This document shows, in pieces, positions 17,416 to 25,713 of a stretch of 64,000 nt of DNA. This stretch comes from Chryseobacterium indologenes (lineage in GTDB: Bacteria; Bacteroidota; Bacteroidia; Flavobacteriales; Weeksellaceae), in contig NZ_CP018786.1 of the NCBI RefSeq assembly GCF_002025665.1, positions 682,001 to 746,000 on the forward strand, given 5' to 3'. The translations under genes and the position numbers were made by a program. Numbering within the stretch: the stretch's first letter is position 1; the number at the start of each line of letters is the position of its first letter. The notes beneath the pieces were generated by a model. It was not told the origin of the DNA and searched no databases. It saw nothing but the letters and a program-made list of their open reading frames with translations.

Positions 17416-17622
17416 ATGAAACCAACAGAAAAAATTATTGCATTAGGGAAACAAATTGCTACTCTAATAGAAACACAAACAGAATTCACTTCAAAAGCCT
17501 TGTTAATCCTCTCTTTAGGAGTTAAAAGTATCTATTCAAAAGAAGAGGCTGCACTTTTTTTTAATCTTGACCCTGATTATCTGTATCAGCTTAAACACCA
17601 TTGGAAGATATTACACGATTAA
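17416..17622 (+). CDS. Small protein with helix-turn-helix-like C-terminus
   Basis: 68-aa product with an A-rich upstream region and an ATG start. The N-terminal half is one amphipathic helix (EKIIALGKQIATLIETQ). The C-terminal half (IYSKEEAALFFNLDPDYLYQLKHHW) resembles the HTH of excisionase/MerR-like small DNA-binding proteins (Y-S-K-E-E-A-A..L..Y..L). It is isolated between gene relics. DNA binding is inferred from this pattern only. Confidence 0.5.
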   Translation: MKPTEKIIALGKQIATLIETQTEFTSKALLILSLGVKSIYSKEEAALFFNLDPDYLYQLKHHWKILHD

Positions 17623-17655
17623 AAAAGACTTTATCCTTAAAAAATATGTTGAAAT

Positions 17656-18110
17656 GTTGAATTGATAGCTAATGAAAATAAAATTATTGTTTCGATGTTT
17701 TACATCGAGCAAATGTTTTCAGAACTTAAATTACCGATTACTGAAAAGCATGATTGGTTAGCGAATCAAACAATTCTTTCAAGAAAGAGTTCAATGCAGA
17801 TAAGAGATTGAATAACCAATTGAATAAAAAATTTATGGAATTTGATCCAAAATATCACGCATTTTTTGAATCGGCCGAGTTTGAAGAGACAAGAAATTTA
17901 ATTATTGAAAACATATCAGAAACCAAATCGGCTTTAAAAAAGATAACAGAATATAATTCTAATTTTTTGGTTTCTTTTTTTATTGATATTTTCCATATGC
18001 ATATCAACAGGACTTTTATTTCCAGCCAAAGATTGTTCGAAATGATCATTTATGATTACTTACTCCGCCACAATAAGATATTGTCTAAACAGTCCTGGAT
18101 GTTAAATTAA
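17656..18110 (+). pseudogene. Decayed thiopeptide-type bacteriocin biosynthesis domain gene
   Basis: Two frames together match the C-terminal half of the intact protein encoded at 25714-26559. Frame 1 reads ENKIIVSMFYIEQMFSELKL (compare EKIIVSLFYMDEMLNKLNL). After about 17775 the match continues in another frame as FKKEFNADKRLNNQLNKKF (compare FKQEFKADKKLNSQLDKKY), then IFHMHINRTFISSQRLFEMIIYDYLLR. The N-terminal half is missing and the two parts are out of frame, so this is a truncated, frameshifted relic of a second lanthipeptide-type locus. Confidence 0.8.
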
Positions 18111-18435
18111 AATATTGAAAACCAATATTTTGAAATAGAAATAAGCCCTGTAAATTTATAAATCTATATTGTATTTATTAGGAAATCTTATAGTGAACAG
18201 ATAAATTTGCTGCAGAAAATATAACATAGCAGAATCCGAAAAGCTTATAGAGTAGGACAATTCAAGGAACTTTCAAATGATTATTAGTAATGTGTATTTT
18301 CCGAATCAATTAAATGTTATGATGTTTATGTTTTGTATGTGTACGGTACATAATTAAATATAGCTGATCATCAAAAAGCCCAATGCCAGGGTGTGTATGG
18401 CAAAAACAAATTTTAATTTTTATTTTTTTTTAATT
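18111..18435. other. Gene-free stretch
   Basis: About 325 bases with no supported gene. It holds a small inverted repeat (AATATTG-AAAAC-CAATATT at 18112-18130) just after the relic, and otherwise AT-rich unordered sequence. Confidence 0.5.
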
Positions 18436-19026
18436 ATGAGAATAAAAAAAATATTACTTAGCATATTCGCTGCTCTTGTTTTAATGATATCAATATTTCT
18501 TTATATGAATAAGGATAAATTTGTCTATGTAGGTTCAGTAGATATTATTGAAGTCGATTGCAGCAAAAAAATTCAAATCTTGAGCGAAGTTTTAGAAAGT
18601 GACCAAAGGATTAGAAAATCAAATGAATTAATCAAATACGCTAAAGAAGATCACAGGAATCAAGAATTAGTCATTAGCATTATTGAAAAGTGTGGGATGC
18701 CAACATTAAAGGAGGTGGGTCAAAAACAAATGGATGCAATCTGGTTGGGACTGCAACATACTACTAATGAAATCAGAAAAAAGTATTTTCCACAAATAGA
18801 GAAAGCGGTTGAAAATGGAGACTTATCTAAACAACAATATGCATTGATGAAAGATAGGATTTTAATGGACGAAGGAAAACCCCAAATATATGGTTCGCAA
18901 ATAGAAAATGGTAAATTGTATAAATTAGAAAATCCTGAAACTGTGAACGAAAGAAGAAAAAAAATGGGAATGGAACCAATAGAGGATTATTTAAAGAATT
19001 TCCATATTCAGTTCAATCCGAATTAA
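18436..19026 (+). CDS. DUF6624-like signal-anchored protein
   Basis: 196 aa from the ATG at 18436 (an upstream in-frame ATG at 18397 would put a Phe-rich tail before the signal). Signal peptide or anchor MRIKKILLSIFAALVLMISIFLYM, then a helical domain with IIEKCGMPTLKEVGQKQMDAIWLGLQHT (about residues 80-107), which resembles DUF6624 proteins (W..LP..QH pattern). It ends GKPQIYGSQIENGKLYKLENPETVNERRKKMGM. Function unknown. No clear operon partner. Confidence 0.65.
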   Translation: MRIKKILLSIFAALVLMISIFLYMNKDKFVYVGSVDIIEVDCSKKIQILSEVLESDQRIRKSNELIKYAKEDHRNQELVISIIEKCGMPTLKEVGQKQMDAIWLGLQHTTNEIRKKYFPQIEKAVENGDLSKQQYALMKDRILMDEGKPQIYGSQIENGKLYKLENPETVNERRKKMGMEPIEDYLKNFHIQFNPN

Positions 19027-19235
19027 CAACACAACATATAACTCCGGTCATAATTATAGGAGTAGGTGATTTATCGATACGTTTATGTCTTTCTGGACGA
19101 AGTGCGTTTAATATTCTTGAATTAATGAAATGCATGGGTGCCCCTATAGAATACTGCAAAAAACTTATTCTTACGACGCATATCAATGTGATTTCGAAAT
19201 AAGTTTACAAAGATAAAATTTCTTATAATTTTTCC
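19027..19235. other. Gene-free stretch with a possible relic
   Basis: A stretch ending at a TAA near 19201 stays open for some 55 codons (…FNILELMKCMGAPIEYCKK…) but has no start and no recognised similarity. I regard it as intergenic or relic sequence. Confidence 0.3.
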
Positions 19236-19258
19236 TTAATGCAAAATATTTGCATTAA
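19236..19258. promoter_or_regulatory. Palindromic site upstream of the RiPP precursor
   Basis: TTAATGCAAA-ATA-TTTGCATTAA is a perfect 10-bp inverted repeat with a 3-base centre, about 85 bases before the precursor ATG. It could be an operator for a dimeric regulator or a weak terminator. No T-run follows. Confidence 0.45.
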
Positions 19259-19341
19259 TATATTTTACATTATTATAAATCATATAATAGGGAATGCCCT
19301 GCCCCCTTTAAGTGCAGAGTTAATACTTAAATCGTTTTATT

Positions 19342-19497
19342 ATGTTAAAATTAGAAGATTTCAAAATTAAAGAAATTGAGACTTTAGATTCAATCAAAGG
19401 TGGTAAAGGAGATTGTCTTTACACGACCCATGAAACTGTGAATTTTTTAGGTTGGATCATTGAAACTGGTACTAAGGGTGATATAAGCCCAGATTAG
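19342..19497 (+). CDS. Grasp-with-spasm RiPP precursor peptide
   Basis: 51-aa product: leader MLKLEDFKIKEIETLDSIKGG with a double-glycine cleavage site, then a 30-residue core with one Cys, five Thr, one Ser, three Glu/Asp near the C-terminus and a single Trp. Ester or amide cross-links by ATP-grasp enzymes join Thr/Ser/Lys side chains to Asp/Glu, and such residues are present (YTTHETVNF, IETGTKGDISPD). The gene directly precedes the ATP-grasp gene, with a hairpin in between. The assignment rests on leader type and neighbours. Confidence 0.88.
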   Translation: MLKLEDFKIKEIETLDSIKGGKGDCLYTTHETVNFLGWIIETGTKGDISPD

Positions 19498-19522
19498 TAT
19501 TAGCAAGAGCTAATTTGCAATT

Positions 19523-19565
19523 AATTACCTCTATAGCAAATTCTTATTTGTAGATAGAGGTAATT
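19523..19565 (+). terminator. Attenuator-type hairpin between precursor and ATP-grasp gene
   Basis: Perfect 12-bp stem AATTACCTCTAT / ATAGAGGTAATT with an 19-base loop, followed by TTATTTT. Partial termination here would give more precursor mRNA than maturase mRNA. Confidence 0.65.
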
Positions 19566-19585
19566 TTATTTTAAAATAACAATCA

Positions 19586-20614
19586 ATGGCAAAACATTTA
19601 ATTGTAACTCAAGATAGTGATGGATCTTCAGATGAAGTTTGTAGCTGGTTTTATAGATATGGTGTGTCTTTTAAAAGATTAAATCTTGATTCATATAAAA
19701 TAATAGATCGTAATAATGATCTATATTCAGACTATTTTAATTTCGATAATATTGACATAAGTATTCCCGGTGAAAAAAAAGTTAATGATGAAAACTTTAC
19801 GGAAAAATTTACTTCGATTTGGTATAGAAGGCCAAGTGCTAATGTTGAAAACATGGTAATTGACGAAACTGAGTCAGGTCTCTCTAAATTTCTTCTCCAT
19901 AAAATAAGATCAAATCAAAAATCGGAATTAAAAGAACTTTACAGTTACATTTTCAATTCCATACAGGGTTCGGTCATATTAGGAAATAGATTAAAAACTA
20001 GAGTGAACAAATTAGAAATTCTATCTATAGCAAGCAAATTAGGAATTTGCATTCCTAGAACCAAAGTAATTTCTACAAAAAGTCAAATTTTAGAATTTCA
20101 AAAAGAGGTTAACAGTTCCCTTATAACTAAATCAATTTTTGAGCCAATAGCTGCTATGGACGATGACTCAAAACAAAGACACATATCTTACACGAATGAA
20201 TTGACGGATTCTATACTAGACAAAATACCAAATTATTTTTCACCGAGCTTGGTACAAGAAAAGATAGAAAAAGATTTTGAAATCAGAACTTTTGTTATGG
20301 GAGAAAACTACTACAGCATGGCTATATTCTCCCAGAACAACGAACAAACCGCTGTAGATTTCAGAAGATACGATTTTAAAAAACCAAGTAGAAATATTCC
20401 TTTTACTTTACCTGAAGAATTGACTATAAAAATAAAAGAACTGTTAAAAATAATAGAATTTAATACGGGTTCAATTGATATTATCAAAGGTAAAGATGGG
20501 AAATACTATTTTTTAGAAATCAACTCAGTCGGACAATTTGGAATGGTTAGCAAGCCTTGCAATTATAATATAGAGTATCACATATATAAATATTTAACCA
20601 GAGATGAAGAATAA
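19586..20614 (+). CDS. gwsG: ATP-grasp peptide maturase of the grasp-with-spasm type
   Basis: 342-aa ATP-grasp ligase, the type that forms side-chain ester/amide links in ribosomally made peptides. The start MAKHLIVTQDSDGSSDEVCSWFYRYG and the block TSIWYRRP (about residue 75) are as in this family. ATP-grasp elements visible are ITKSIFEP (about 185-192), LVQEKIEKDFEIRTFVMGENYYSMAIFSQ and the metal-binding GSIDIIKGKDGKYYFLEINSVGQFG (about 295-319, with E and N ligands). Flanked by precursor and SPASM protein. The last 11 bases overlap the following small ORF. Confidence 0.9.
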   Translation: MAKHLIVTQDSDGSSDEVCSWFYRYGVSFKRLNLDSYKIIDRNNDLYSDYFNFDNIDISIPGEKKVNDENFTEKFTSIWYRRPSANVENMVIDETESGLSKFLLHKIRSNQKSELKELYSYIFNSIQGSVILGNRLKTRVNKLEILSIASKLGICIPRTKVISTKSQILEFQKEVNSSLITKSIFEPIAAMDDDSKQRHISYTNELTDSILDKIPNYFSPSLVQEKIEKDFEIRTFVMGENYYSMAIFSQNNEQTAVDFRRYDFKKPSRNIPFTLPEELTIKIKELLKIIEFNTGSIDIIKGKDGKYYFLEINSVGQFGMVSKPCNYNIEYHIYKYLTRDEE

Positions 20615-20804
20615 ACTTCTTAATTCGGAAATTTCACTTGAAAAGTTATCCCTTAACAATATTTTAATTGATTCATTTGAATATTCAGATAATAATAACA
20701 TTAGGAAATTTTTTTTAGCTCGAAATTCATTGATAAATACTAATCAATATGTAGTCAGAGAATACTATAAACAAAATACGACAGTAATTTTGAATTATGA
20801 ATAA
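20604..20804 (+). CDS. Small protein of unknown function inside the grasp-with-spasm operon
   Basis: 66-aa product that overlaps the ATP-grasp gene by 11 bases (ATGAAGAATAA) and the SPASM gene by 8 bases (ATGAATAA). Such double overlap strongly suggests translational coupling and a real gene. The sequence (KLLNSEISLEKLSLNNILIDSF ... ARNSLINTNQYVVREYYKQN) has no GG leader, no Cys, no signal peptide and no hydrophobic segment, so it looks like a soluble accessory protein rather than a second precursor. I do not recognise the family. Confidence 0.72.
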   Translation: MKNKLLNSEISLEKLSLNNILIDSFEYSDNNNIRKFFLARNSLINTNQYVVREYYKQNTTVILNYE

Positions 20805-21795
20805 AAATAAATATGTAAGAGTTTTTACAGACTGTTATTTAGTTGATGGAGATAATGGCTATCTAATATATGATTTATCAAGACAGAAACTCCTTTCTAT
20901 AAGTCAAACTGCATACAACGTACTAAAAGAAATTGATGGAAAAAGGATTGATTCTATAATATCAAAATTTGGGAATGGCATAATTGATATAATTGATTAT
21001 TTCCTTACAGAGGAAGTATGTTTTTTAACTGACAGTCCCACAAATTTTCCTAAAATTAGCGAAGATATACATTTTGAGAATGAATGCTATTCAGCTATTT
21101 TAGAAATAGGTACTTCTACTAATTATGATTATGTTGAAGTAATAAATGAACTTAATCAATTAGGATGTCAAATGTTGATGCTTTCCATTAAATCAGATAG
21201 TAATATCACATCAGAGGAAATTTTAAACATTTTTAATGCTACAACAAATTCTTTTTTAAGATGTATTGATGTTGTTGTTCCAAGCTCTTTTGAGAATATA
21301 TTTTCTATGGACTTTTTCAACCACAATATTAGAATTACTTCTGTAACTTATTTAGGTTCTAAGCAATTTAAAACAGAAGAAAATAAGAATTATGTATTAA
21401 TAAAAAGAGTAAAAGATGAAGAGTTAAATTGGACTGAAAAATTTGTTCGTTCAAATTTCACTTTTACTTTGAAGAGTTTTATGGAATCAAAGAAATATAA
21501 CATTGCTCTTAATCGTAAAATTTGTATTGATGAATTTGGTTATATCAGAAATTATATAAATCATCAAGAGCATTTTGGAAATCTATCAGATACTACTACT
21601 TCAATAAGCCAAGTATTTAGAAGTCCTGAATTTCAGAAAAAATGGGAAGTTAGTAATGATTTAATTGAAAAATGTAAGTTGTGTAAATTCCGCTATTGCT
21701 GTTTTTCCAATACAGATCTTCATTATTCCAATGAGAAATGGTATAAAGTAAATTCTTGTGAAAATTTTGAGCCTGTAAAAGAAAATGCAAAATGA
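20797..21795 (+). CDS. gwsS: SPASM-domain peptide maturase of the grasp-with-spasm type
   Basis: 332-aa protein with a C-terminal SPASM-like cysteine cluster: NRKICIDEFGYIRN (about residue 240), then EKCKLCKFRYCCFSN (about 294-308) and NSCENF near the end, the ligands for auxiliary Fe-S clusters. The N-terminal part has no CxxxCxxC radical-SAM motif, as is typical of the SPASM partner in this system. That makes its chemistry unclear: binding of the precursor or cluster chemistry without SAM are both possible. It lies between the 66-aa gene and the exporter. Confidence 0.88.
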   Translation: MNKNKYVRVFTDCYLVDGDNGYLIYDLSRQKLLSISQTAYNVLKEIDGKRIDSIISKFGNGIIDIIDYFLTEEVCFLTDSPTNFPKISEDIHFENECYSAILEIGTSTNYDYVEVINELNQLGCQMLMLSIKSDSNITSEEILNIFNATTNSFLRCIDVVVPSSFENIFSMDFFNHNIRITSVTYLGSKQFKTEENKNYVLIKRVKDEELNWTEKFVRSNFTFTLKSFMESKKYNIALNRKICIDEFGYIRNYINHQEHFGNLSDTTTSISQVFRSPEFQKKWEVSNDLIEKCKLCKFRYCCFSNTDLHYSNEKWYKVNSCENFEPVKENAK

Positions 21796-21897
21796 TTTTT
21801 ATTAATATCTAATTAAGACAGTAATAATAAGTCTAAAACAGAAGACAATTAAATATCAGAAAATATAATTAAAAAATAATTTTCAAATAGATTTATT

Positions 21898-24090
21898 TTG
21901 AGAAAGTTCCCGTTTTATAAACAACCCGATACCAAAGATTGCGGCCCCACTTGTTTGCGAATAGTTATCAAACATTATGGTAAGACCATTCCTTTGCAGC
22001 AAATCCGTAACCTTACAGAAACTACCAGAGAAGGAAGTTCTATGTTAGGGCTTAGTAATGCTGCTGAAAATATGGGGTTAAAAAGTTTAGGGATTAAAAT
22101 AAACTATAAAACCTTACAAGAAGACGTTCCATTACCATGTATTGTACATTGGAATAAATCTCATTTTGTAGTAGTTTATAAAATTGATAAAAATACCGTT
22201 TATATTTCCGATCCCAGTTATGGTTTAATCACTTATAACAAAGAAGATTTTATCAAAAACTGGATTGGAGCAAACGCAAATGAAACCACAGAAGAAGGTA
22301 TTGCCTTACTTTTAGAAACCACACCTCAATTTTATAAAAGCGATTGGGACGAAACCAAAGATAAAAAATCACCATTACAATTTGGTTTACAGTATTTTGC
22401 GAAATACAAATCATTAATCGTTCAACTTTCTGTGGGTTTATTGACTGGAAGTATTATTTCATTAATTACTCCGTTTCTTACCCAAAGCATGGTAGATGTG
22501 GGGATACAAAATCAGGATTTAAACTTTATTTATCTTGTTCTCATTGCACAAATAATGCTTTTTATCGGCAGAATAGGAATTGAAGTGATACGCAGTTGGA
22601 TTTTACTTCATCTTTCCGCAAGAATCAATATTTCCATTATATCAGACTTCTTTATCAAACTGATGAAACTTCCGATTTCATTCTTTGATACAAGAATGAC
22701 GGGAGATATTATGCAGCGAATCAACGATCATACGAGAATAGAACAATTGCTTACAAGTTCATCTCTGAATACATTATTCTCATTAGTCAACCTGATTATT
22801 TTCAGTATTGTACTGCTGTTTTATGATTATAGACTATTTCTGGTTTATTTGGCTGGAGCAATTCTTTATATCGGATGGATTAGTTTTTTCCTCAAAAAAA
22901 GGAAAGAACTTGATTACAAAAGATTTTCCCAAATATCCCAAGAGCAAAGTAAGGTCATTGAATTGGTTAACGGAATGCAGGAAATTAAAATGCATAATGC
23001 CGAAAAGCAAAAACGTTGGGGCTGGGAGTTTTTGCAGGTCAAATTATTTAAGCTTAGAATAAAATCTTTATCATTAGAGCAATGGCAATCTGTAGGAGGA
23101 AATTTCATCAATCAAATGAAAGATATTTTAGTGAGTTTCCTTTCTGCCAAATTGGTGTTAAGCGGAAATCTTACTCTGGGAATGATGCTTTCGGTTCAAT
23201 ATATCATCGGTCAGCTCAACAGTCCTTTATTACAATTGGTAGAATTTATAAGACAAACGCAGGATGCTAAAATATCGTTGGAACGTCTGGGAGAAATTCA
23301 CGATAAGGAAGATGAAGAAAATGCTGATGAACAATATGTTTCGGAAATTCCACAAAATGATATAGAGGTACACAATATGTCTTTTAGATACATCGGTTCC
23401 AGCCAATTCGTTTTTGAAAATCTCAATCTTTCAATTCCGTACCAAAAAACCACCGCAATAGTCGGAGCCAGCGGAAGTGGAAAAACTACTTTACTGAAAT
23501 TGTTGATGAAATTTTATGAACCCAACAACGGTGAAATTAAAATAGCAAATACTAATCTCAAAAATATTTCTCCCAAAAAGTGGAGAGACCATTGCGGCGT
23601 GGTGATGCAGGAAGGTTATGTTTTTAATGACACTATTGCGGAAAACATTGCTGTCGGCGAAGATTTTATTGACAAGCAAAAACTAAGAAAAGCTGTAGAG
23701 ATAGCAAATGTCAAAGATTTTATTGAGGGACTTCCGTTAAGTTACAATACTAAAATCGGGAATGAAGGAGTTGGTATTAGCGGAGGACAGAAACAGAGAT
23801 TATTTATTGCAAGAGCTGTTTACAAATCCCCTGATTATATTTTATTTGATGAAGCAACAAGTGCTTTGGATGCTAATAATGAAAAAGTGATTATGGAAAA
23901 CCTTGAGCAATTTTTCAGAGGAAAAACTGCAGTTGTAATTGCCCACAGACTTTCCACTGTTAAACACGCCGACAAAATTATTGTTTTAGACAAAGGAAAA
24001 CTGGTAGAAGAAGGAAATCATACCGAATTGGTAGCTAAAAAAGGTGAATATTACAGACTTGTAAAAAATCAATTGGAACTTGGAAACTAG
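21898..24090 (+). CDS. C39 peptidase-containing ABC exporter
   Basis: 730-aa PCAT transporter that removes GG leaders and exports the mature peptide. The C39 domain (about residues 1-140) has the catalytic Cys in KDCGPTCLR (Cys15), the His in CIVHWNKSHFVVV and Asp in YISDPSYG. A six-helix membrane domain follows (about 170-460). The ATPase domain (about 480-730) has Walker A GASGSGKTT, signature GISGGQKQRL, Walker B YILFDEATSALD and the switch His in IAHRLS. The start must be TTG at 21898, because the C39 Gln/Cys motif lies directly behind it and no ATG precedes. It is the exporter for the precursor at 19.3 kb. Confidence 0.93.
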   Translation: MRKFPFYKQPDTKDCGPTCLRIVIKHYGKTIPLQQIRNLTETTREGSSMLGLSNAAENMGLKSLGIKINYKTLQEDVPLPCIVHWNKSHFVVVYKIDKNTVYISDPSYGLITYNKEDFIKNWIGANANETTEEGIALLLETTPQFYKSDWDETKDKKSPLQFGLQYFAKYKSLIVQLSVGLLTGSIISLITPFLTQSMVDVGIQNQDLNFIYLVLIAQIMLFIGRIGIEVIRSWILLHLSARINISIISDFFIKLMKLPISFFDTRMTGDIMQRINDHTRIEQLLTSSSLNTLFSLVNLIIFSIVLLFYDYRLFLVYLAGAILYIGWISFFLKKRKELDYKRFSQISQEQSKVIELVNGMQEIKMHNAEKQKRWGWEFLQVKLFKLRIKSLSLEQWQSVGGNFINQMKDILVSFLSAKLVLSGNLTLGMMLSVQYIIGQLNSPLLQLVEFIRQTQDAKISLERLGEIHDKEDEENADEQYVSEIPQNDIEVHNMSFRYIGSSQFVFENLNLSIPYQKTTAIVGASGSGKTTLLKLLMKFYEPNNGEIKIANTNLKNISPKKWRDHCGVVMQEGYVFNDTIAENIAVGEDFIDKQKLRKAVEIANVKDFIEGLPLSYNTKIGNEGVGISGGQKQRLFIARAVYKSPDYILFDEATSALDANNEKVIMENLEQFFRGKTAVVIAHRLSTVKHADKIIVLDKGKLVEEGNHTELVAKKGEYYRLVKNQLELGN

Positions 24091-25384
24091 GAAAGACATA
24101 TTAGATAATATCGAACTTCGCAGCGAAAGCGTTCAGGATATTCTTACACAGCCTCCACATTGGATGATTCGGTGTGGAAATACGGTTATTTTCATTATTA
24201 TGATAATGGTATTATTGATGAGTTGGTTCATCAAATATCCTGAATTTATTCCCTCATCCATCGTGGTGACTTCACAAAATCCACCGGAAAAACTGGAAGC
24301 AAGAACTAACTCGAAAATTGAGAAAATTCTTATCAAAGACCATCAGAAAGTTGAAAAAGGCCAGGTAATGATGGTTTTGCAATCTACGGGAAATTATCAG
24401 GATATTTTAAAACTGAGAAACTTGATGGATTCTGTTTCCACCAATCATTTACAAGATTTTCCTTTGAAAATGGTGTCTGCTTTTAAATTGGGAGAGATTC
24501 AGAGTGATTATAATAGTTTTGCAAAAGCATTTCAGGATGAAAATTTATTTACAAGACTACAGCCTTATGCTCCGGAAAATCTAGCAGCCAATCAAGGTAT
24601 TTCAGAGTCTAAAAGTAGAATCACGAATTTAACACAGCAAAGAAATCTTGAAGTTGCAAAAACCGAACTTACACTAAAGAATTATAAACGTTCACAAGAA
24701 TTGTTTAACCAAGGAGTTATCGCAGCGGTAGAGTTGGAAGGTGAAAAAATAAAATATCTTCAGGCTCAGCAAAACTTAGAGAACATAAATATTTCTTTGT
24801 CTCAAATGCAGGAAAGTATATCCAATTTCAACAAAACAAAAAGCGGAGCGGCGATTAATACAGAAAAAGATAAAATCACTTATTCATCCCAGACCCTTCA
24901 GTTATTTGAGCAATTAAGAAAATCTTTAAAGCAATGGGAGCAGAATTATTTAATAGTGTCATCCACAAACGGAACGGTAAGTTTTCAACAATTCTTCGGC
25001 GAAAATCAATTTGTTAAATCAGGGGATGCAATTCTTTCAATTCTGCCTAATGACAAAGTTGCTTTAGTGGGTAGGATGTCCGTTCCTGCAACCAACTCTG
25101 GCAAAGTTACTACAGGTGAAAAAGTTTTAATAAAATTGGATAATTACCGCTACCAAGAATTTGGAATTGTAGAAGGTAGGGTTCAAAATATATCATTAAC
25201 ACCGAATGGTGAGGGCAATTATTATGTAGATGTTATCCTTCCTAAAGGTTTAAAAACTTCATATAATAAGAGACTTCCATTTGACAAAGAATTGAAAGGG
25301 AATGCTGAAATAGTTACCAAAGATTTAAGACTAATTGAAAGGTTTTTCTATCAAATTAGGGAACTTTTAGGACATCAGACATGA
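24080..25384 (+). CDS. HlyD-family periplasmic adaptor
   Basis: 434-aa membrane-fusion protein linking the ABC exporter to the outer membrane. Single N-terminal helix (about residues 30-50, NTVIFIIMIMVLLMSWFIKY), lipoyl-like half-motifs (KIEKILIKDHQKVEKGQVMMVL, about 74-95), a long coiled coil (about 170-260) and a C-terminal beta-barrel domain (LVGRMSVPATNSGKVTTGEKVLIKL). TTG start at 24080, overlapping the exporter by 11 bases, so coupled. The matching outer-membrane factor is not present in the cluster. Confidence 0.92.
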   Translation: METRKDILDNIELRSESVQDILTQPPHWMIRCGNTVIFIIMIMVLLMSWFIKYPEFIPSSIVVTSQNPPEKLEARTNSKIEKILIKDHQKVEKGQVMMVLQSTGNYQDILKLRNLMDSVSTNHLQDFPLKMVSAFKLGEIQSDYNSFAKAFQDENLFTRLQPYAPENLAANQGISESKSRITNLTQQRNLEVAKTELTLKNYKRSQELFNQGVIAAVELEGEKIKYLQAQQNLENINISLSQMQESISNFNKTKSGAAINTEKDKITYSSQTLQLFEQLRKSLKQWEQNYLIVSSTNGTVSFQQFFGENQFVKSGDAILSILPNDKVALVGRMSVPATNSGKVTTGEKVLIKLDNYRYQEFGIVEGRVQNISLTPNGEGNYYVDVILPKGLKTSYNKRLPFDKELKGNAEIVTKDLRLIERFFYQIRELLGHQT

Positions 25385-25564
25385 AACAATCATCAGAAAA
25401 TATCCCAAATTATAAACTTAATTTTTAATAATTATGGACCTGAGAAAACTAATCTATATAAAATACGGCTTCTATTAAAGATGTATTGGCAAAATAATGA
25501 AGTTAAAAGTTTTGAAGATTTTATACGCAAATACTTTTCTATTCTACAAAAAACGGTAATTTAG
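25381..25564 (+). pseudogene. Gutted last gene of the grasp-with-spasm operon
   Basis: An ATG at 25381 overlaps the HlyD stop (ATGA), as expected for a coupled gene, but after 15 codons (MKQSSENIPNYKLNF) there is a stop. From about 25430 a different frame reads YGPEKTNLYKIRLLLKMYWQ ... FIRKYFSILQKTVI and stop at 25564. This looks like the two ends of one gene with the middle lost. Family not recognised. Confidence 0.5.
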
Positions 25565-25603
25565 GTCAATAAAAAAGTGTTGGCTTCGTTCAGTTTTAAT
25601 ATA

Positions 25604-25658
25604 TTTCCATTAGTGCCCTGCGTAAGAATTTATGAGATACTAATGGAAAGTGTTTTTT
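25604..25658 (+). terminator. Terminator-like inverted repeat after the operon
   Basis: TTTCCATTAGT / ACTAATGGAAA, 11-bp perfect stem with a 24-base loop, followed by GTGTTTTTT. Separates the plus-strand operon from the minus-strand lanthipeptide-type genes. Confidence 0.65.
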
Positions 25659-25713
25659 AAGGGAATAATATCAGGAAACAGAAGGAAAAGAATGGAGCAT
25701 TTTGAAAAATTCT

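Noticed and set aside
19027..19201. Open frame ending SGRSAFNILELMKCMG...
   Set aside because: No start codon, no recognised similarity, and short enough for chance in AT-rich DNA.
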